Source: Chloroflexaceae bacterium UBA1466 (lineage in GTDB: Bacteria; Chloroflexota; Chloroflexia; Chloroflexales; Chloroflexaceae). From it: a stretch of DNA of 9,876 bases. Below the pieces are notes generated by a model. The model was not told where the DNA came from, searched no databases, and worked only from the letters and a program-made list of their open reading frames with translations. The translations under genes were made by a program, and so were the position numbers. Positions 7,407 to 9,876 of this stretch are shown in pieces. The stretch's first letter is position 1. The number at the start of each line of letters is the position of its first letter. The stretch is taken from assembly GCA_002325605.1 (NCBI GenBank), contig DCSM01000030.1, forward strand, positions 1-9,876, given 5' to 3'.

Positions 7407-7591
7407 GAAGAGCTATTCTCATCTTCAGAATCGGTTTGATTTTTGAGTTTATCCATCAAAGTATGAATATGCCAGATTGTTTGAATCCTTGCCCGATGCC
7501 AAGCTGCACTTTTGGGGCCCGTCTCGCGCAGCAAAACTACTTTTTGTAAGGCTGTCCGGAGTCTGGCGGCTTGAGTTTCAGAGCGTTTCAT
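7400..7591 (-). CDS. Hypothetical 63-aa protein
   Basis: I do not recognise this protein. The first 50 residues are basic and probably helical (many Arg, Lys, Gln and Ala; WHRARIQTIWHIHTLMDKL near 31-49). The last dozen residues form an acidic, serine-rich tail (DSEDENSSSC). There is no signal peptide, membrane segment or metal motif. It starts 6 nt after the aroB stop, with AAAGG within the aroB end as a possible distant Shine-Dalgarno, and overlaps the next gene by 7 nt. That compact placement is the main reason to believe it is translated. Its length means a chance open frame cannot be excluded, though no stronger overlapping frame occupies the space. Confidence 0.6.
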   Translation of the reverse strand: MKRSETQAARLRTALQKVVLLRETGPKSAAWHRARIQTIWHIHTLMDKLKNQTDSEDENSSSC

Positions 7592-7597
7592 TCGTTT

Positions 7598-8716
7598 TTA
7601 AGCCTTTCTGGCCCTAAGTACCGTCTGAATAAGCGCTTCTGGCACATCATCACGCACGCTTACTGCACCAATTTTCGTTGGTAAGACCCAGCGAATTCGT
7701 TTATTTCGCACCTTTTTATCGTGCAAAGTCAAAGCCATAAGCTGTTCAGCAGTAACATTTGATGGAAAGGTAGTGCCTAATCCATAGCTTGAAAGGAGAT
7801 TCTCTTGTCTTTCGACATCTTCTGTCGTAAACAAGCCTAGCGCATGAGCGATCTGAGCCGCAGCGTGCATTCCAATTGCCACTGCTTCGCCATGCAGAAA
7901 AGTGTCATATCCCGTAGCAGCCTCCAGCGCATGCCCTAAAGTGTGCCCATAATTGAGCGTAATGCGCTCGCCCTGCTCCTTTTCGTCGGCGCTGACAATC
8001 GCAACTTTCACAGCAGCGGCTTGCCGAATAACCTCGCCTGTAAGCGGTTCAGGGAGCGAAAATGTTGAATTTGCTTCGTTACCTGCTAATTCAGAAGCAT
8101 GTTTTTCTAATAAACTAAATAAAGCAGCATCGCGGATAACACCGTGTTTGATAACTTCAGCCCATCCTGCTCGCAACTCGCGCAAAGGCAACGTTTTTAA
8201 GGTCAAAGTATCAGCCAAAACAAGTGATGGTTGCTGAAATGCACCAATTAGATTCTTGCCTAATGTGTGATTGATGGCTGTTTTACCACCAATAGAAGCA
8301 TCAACCATTGCCAACAAAGTTGTAGGAATTTGGATAAAAGAGACCCCCCGCAGAATCGTGGCCGAAACAAATCCTGCCAAATCCCCCACAACTCCACCCC
8401 CAAGCGCGACGATAGTATCTCTCCGCTCTACTCCACCTGCGATTAGCCATGTATAAAGCTCCCAAAGCTGATTTTGGTTTTTACTTGCCTCGCCCGCAGG
8501 GATGATAAACGTTTCTAACGCATAACCCTTAGCTTTTAAGGGCTTTTCTAGGCGCGGGCCGTAGATAGGGAAAACTTGATGATCACTGATTAGCCAGATT
8601 TTCCCTTTCAGTCCCAAAGTTTCTAAACGTTCAGGGAGCGTTTCCAATAAACCTGGGCCAACAGTAATGGCATAACTGGTCGTAGCTGTAGTCAAAAGCA
8701 GATCGGCAGGCAGCAT
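7598..8716 (-). CDS. aroB: 3-dehydroquinate synthase
   Basis: This enzyme catalyses the second step of the shikimate pathway, converting DAHP to 3-dehydroquinate using NAD and a divalent metal in the cytoplasm. The 372-aa length is typical. The N-terminal Rossmann-like NAD domain has GGGVVGDLAGF (106-116), then IPTTLLAMVDASIGGKTAIN (130-149) and KNLIGAF (154-160), which bind NAD and substrate. The C-terminal metal domain supplies the expected ligands Glu187 (AGWAEVIKHG), His258 (NYGHTLGHALE) and His275 (LHGEAV). All key residues are present, so it should be active. Its ATG shares one base with the previous gene's stop (TAATG), which indicates translational coupling. No other aro genes are visible in this window. 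Related sugar-phosphate cyclases were considered, but the motif set fits AroB best. Confidence 0.96.
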   Translation of the reverse strand: MLPADLLLTTATTSYAITVGPGLLETLPERLETLGLKGKIWLISDHQVFPIYGPRLEKPLKAKGYALETFIIPAGEASKNQNQLWELYTWLIAGGVERRDTIVALGGGVVGDLAGFVSATILRGVSFIQIPTTLLAMVDASIGGKTAINHTLGKNLIGAFQQPSLVLADTLTLKTLPLRELRAGWAEVIKHGVIRDAALFSLLEKHASELAGNEANSTFSLPEPLTGEVIRQAAAVKVAIVSADEKEQGERITLNYGHTLGHALEAATGYDTFLHGEAVAIGMHAAAQIAHALGLFTTEDVERQENLLSSYGLGTTFPSNVTAEQLMALTLHDKKVRNKRIRWVLPTKIGAVSVRDDVPEALIQTVLRARKA

Positions 8717-9567
8717 TAGGCTTTTCTCGGTTTCGGTAAAGCAGCGAAAACTCCCAATTTTAGGCCTTGGTCGGTTACTTGCTTTACTACTTCATCCCAA
8801 AGACTTTTTACAGCATCGAGACTTGTTTGCGGATTCATTTTGCGGCCTTGCAAAAGGTTATCATTGATAACATCGCGGATTTTAATTGTTGGTCTGGCGA
8901 AGCCCATTGGCTTTTCGCCCGAAAGCGCACAAGGAAAAAAACTATACATGCCGTGGAGGGGCTTATCAAAAGTTGCACCACAATAGAGCCTTAGATCAGC
9001 GCCACTATCATTTTGATAAAAGGGTAAAAGGGCAGTTTTGGCGAATGTTGTCGAGATTTTCCTTCGCAAAACCTCTTTGTAGTTTCTTTTATTGTGGGAA
9101 ATCCAATGATTAGTCACAAAAACGGTATCTAAGATAAAACGTTTGTTGCGGCATGAGCCGAAAAGAATTACGGAACCACGTTCAAGATAGCGCATCGGGG
9201 TCAAGCCTGTTTTGACCGCTTGTTGATTGGCTAAATAATGAAATTGATGCCCAAAAATAAATGGATCAGTAGCTTGGAAACCTTGATAAGTATTGGGAAG
9301 AGCATAATGAGGACTATAAATCGTGCTTGGCGAGCCAGGAAGAGGCTTGGCAAATTGTTGTTTAACCTCAGCATCTGGTTCCCAATTAGCCCAAAAAAGA
9401 AGTTCCCCTTCCGCCGTGGTATTTTGGTCGGGCAATAGATAACGTCCCGCCTGCTTGAGGAAAACTTGTTTCTGCGGCCCCTTATTCCAGCCCTTAAAGC
9501 GCCCTTTATCAGGGATATGTTCGCTTCCAGGGTGAATGAATTGCACAAAAGAGAGTTTATTTTCCAT
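8716..9567 (-). CDS. Conserved-looking hypothetical protein with HPGxEH motif
   Basis: This is a 283-aa soluble protein of unknown function. It starts at ATG 9567 behind a good Shine-Dalgarno (AGAGGT, 5 nt away). The most motif-like segments are FVQFIHPGSEH (7-17), ELLFWANWEP (55-64), TDPFIFGHQFHY (100-111), LERGSVILFGS (128-138) and FILDTVFVTNHW (144-155). I recall similarly built uncharacterised proteins starting FVQFPHPGGEH in Actinobacteria and other phyla, but I cannot name a characterised member. The GSVILFGS...FILDTVFV run, two beta-like strands around a Gly-Ser turn, is reminiscent of PUA/EVE-like folds; this is only a guess. No signal peptide or membrane helix is present. It is coupled to aroB by a TAATG junction and lies 51 nt after trxB. 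The intact frame, strong ribosome site and operon position make it a real gene. Confidence 0.85.
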   Translation of the reverse strand: MENKLSFVQFIHPGSEHIPDKGRFKGWNKGPQKQVFLKQAGRYLLPDQNTTAEGELLFWANWEPDAEVKQQFAKPLPGSPSTIYSPHYALPNTYQGFQATDPFIFGHQFHYLANQQAVKTGLTPMRYLERGSVILFGSCRNKRFILDTVFVTNHWISHNKRNYKEVLRRKISTTFAKTALLPFYQNDSGADLRLYCGATFDKPLHGMYSFFPCALSGEKPMGFARPTIKIRDVINDNLLQGRKMNPQTSLDAVKSLWDEVVKQVTDQGLKLGVFAALPKPRKA

Positions 9568-9572
9568 AAATT

Positions 9573-9578
9573 ACCTCT
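9573..9578 (-). promoter_or_regulatory. Ribosome binding site of the HPGxEH protein gene
   Basis: Minus-strand AGAGGT lies 5 nt before the ATG at 9567. It fixes this start and is the best Shine-Dalgarno within the upstream gene train. Confidence 0.65.
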
Positions 9579-9618
9579 GATAGGCGGAAGAGAGCGATTA
9601 AGTTTATTGAATCTGTGG

Positions 9619-9876
9619 TTATTTGGCTTTTTGCACTACATGTTCTTGGGCATCCAAAAACCACATTGCTTCCATTGCGGCCATTGTCCCTTTGGCTGCT
9701 GCTGTAATCGCCTGCCGATAGATGTAGTCGGTGACATCGCCAGCGACAAAAACCCCTGGAACAGTCGTCCGCAAGTGTTCATCGGTGATAAGAAAGCCAT
9801 TGGGGTTGGTAGGAAGTTGCCCTTGCAGGAGATCAGTGTTTGGCACATTACCAACATAAGGAAAAACCGCATCGGT
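9619..9876 (-). CDS. trxB: Thioredoxin reductase, C-terminal part (truncated by window edge)
   Basis: The last 85 residues of an NADPH- and FAD-dependent thioredoxin reductase run in from the window edge; the true start lies outside. The fragment reads through GNVPNTDLL, then GFLITDEHLRTTVPGVFVAG, DVTDY and RQAITAAAKGTMAAMEA. This is the C-terminal FAD-binding region of TrxB: the GDV motif contacts the flavin and the RQ..TAA helix follows it. The redox-active CxxC and the NADPH domain would be upstream and are not visible, so a closely related ferredoxin/flavodoxin-type or alkyl hydroperoxide reductase homologue cannot be fully excluded. The RQAITAA sequence after GDV favours TrxB. The enzyme keeps thioredoxin reduced in the cytoplasm. 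The next gene starts 51 nt downstream. Confidence 0.9.
   Translation of the reverse strand, partial: TDAVFPYVGNVPNTDLLQGQLPTNPNGFLITDEHLRTTVPGVFVAGDVTDYIYRQAITAAAKGTMAAMEAMWFLDAQEHVVQKAK

Noticed and set aside
7168..7422. An 84-codon minus-strand frame overlapping the small membrane protein
   Set aside because: It is a shifted frame of the 105-aa gene. The 105-aa frame has coherent membrane helices and better junctions with its neighbours.
1..9876. A defence, mobile-element or CRISPR system
   Set aside because: No transposase, integrase, repeat-spacer array, restriction or toxin-antitoxin motif is seen. Apart from the unknown HPGxEH and small proteins, the genes are housekeeping.

Overview
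The window is a bacterial chromosome segment of moderate GC in which every supported gene lies on the minus strand, so transcription runs from position 9876 down to 1. The RNA polymerase subunits point to Chloroflexota. RpoB (about 1244 aa) resembles that phylum's proteins, and RpoC carries a long charged, coiled-coil-like insertion directly after its N-terminal zinc-ribbon region, as I recall for Chloroflexota polymerases. I cannot place it to class from the sequence alone.

Region A (9876 to 5389) is a tightly packed gene train: the C-terminal end of thioredoxin reductase (trxB), a 283-aa protein of an unrecognised family with an HPGxEH motif, 3-dehydroquinate synthase (aroB), a 63-aa unknown protein, a 105-aa two-helix membrane protein, an alpha/beta hydrolase, and formamidopyrimidine-DNA glycosylase (mutM). 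Apart from a 51-nt gap after trxB, junctions are a few bases or overlap. They include a TAATG stop/start at aroB, a 7-nt overlap between the two small genes and an 8-nt gap before mutM. This looks like one operon mixing redox, shikimate and DNA-repair functions.

Region B (5388 to 4926) is a gene-free stretch of about 460 nt. It holds a near-consensus sigma-70-type promoter with an extended -10 element, pointing at rpoB. The predicted rpoB leader is about 350 nt and contains several short inverted and direct repeats.

Region C (4925 to 1) is rpoB followed by the first 369 codons of rpoC. An 81-nt spacer between them contains a 14-bp perfect hairpin with a further 7-bp outer stem, ending just upstream of the rpoC ribosome binding site. 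No ribosomal protein genes (rplJ/rplL) sit directly upstream of rpoB, unlike the common bacterial arrangement.

I see no phage, transposase, CRISPR or recognisable defence system. The points most worth a second look are a rifampicin-site substitution in RpoB (Asn at the position equivalent to E. coli His526), the rpoB-rpoC hairpin, the long rpoB leader and the uncharacterised HPGxEH protein.
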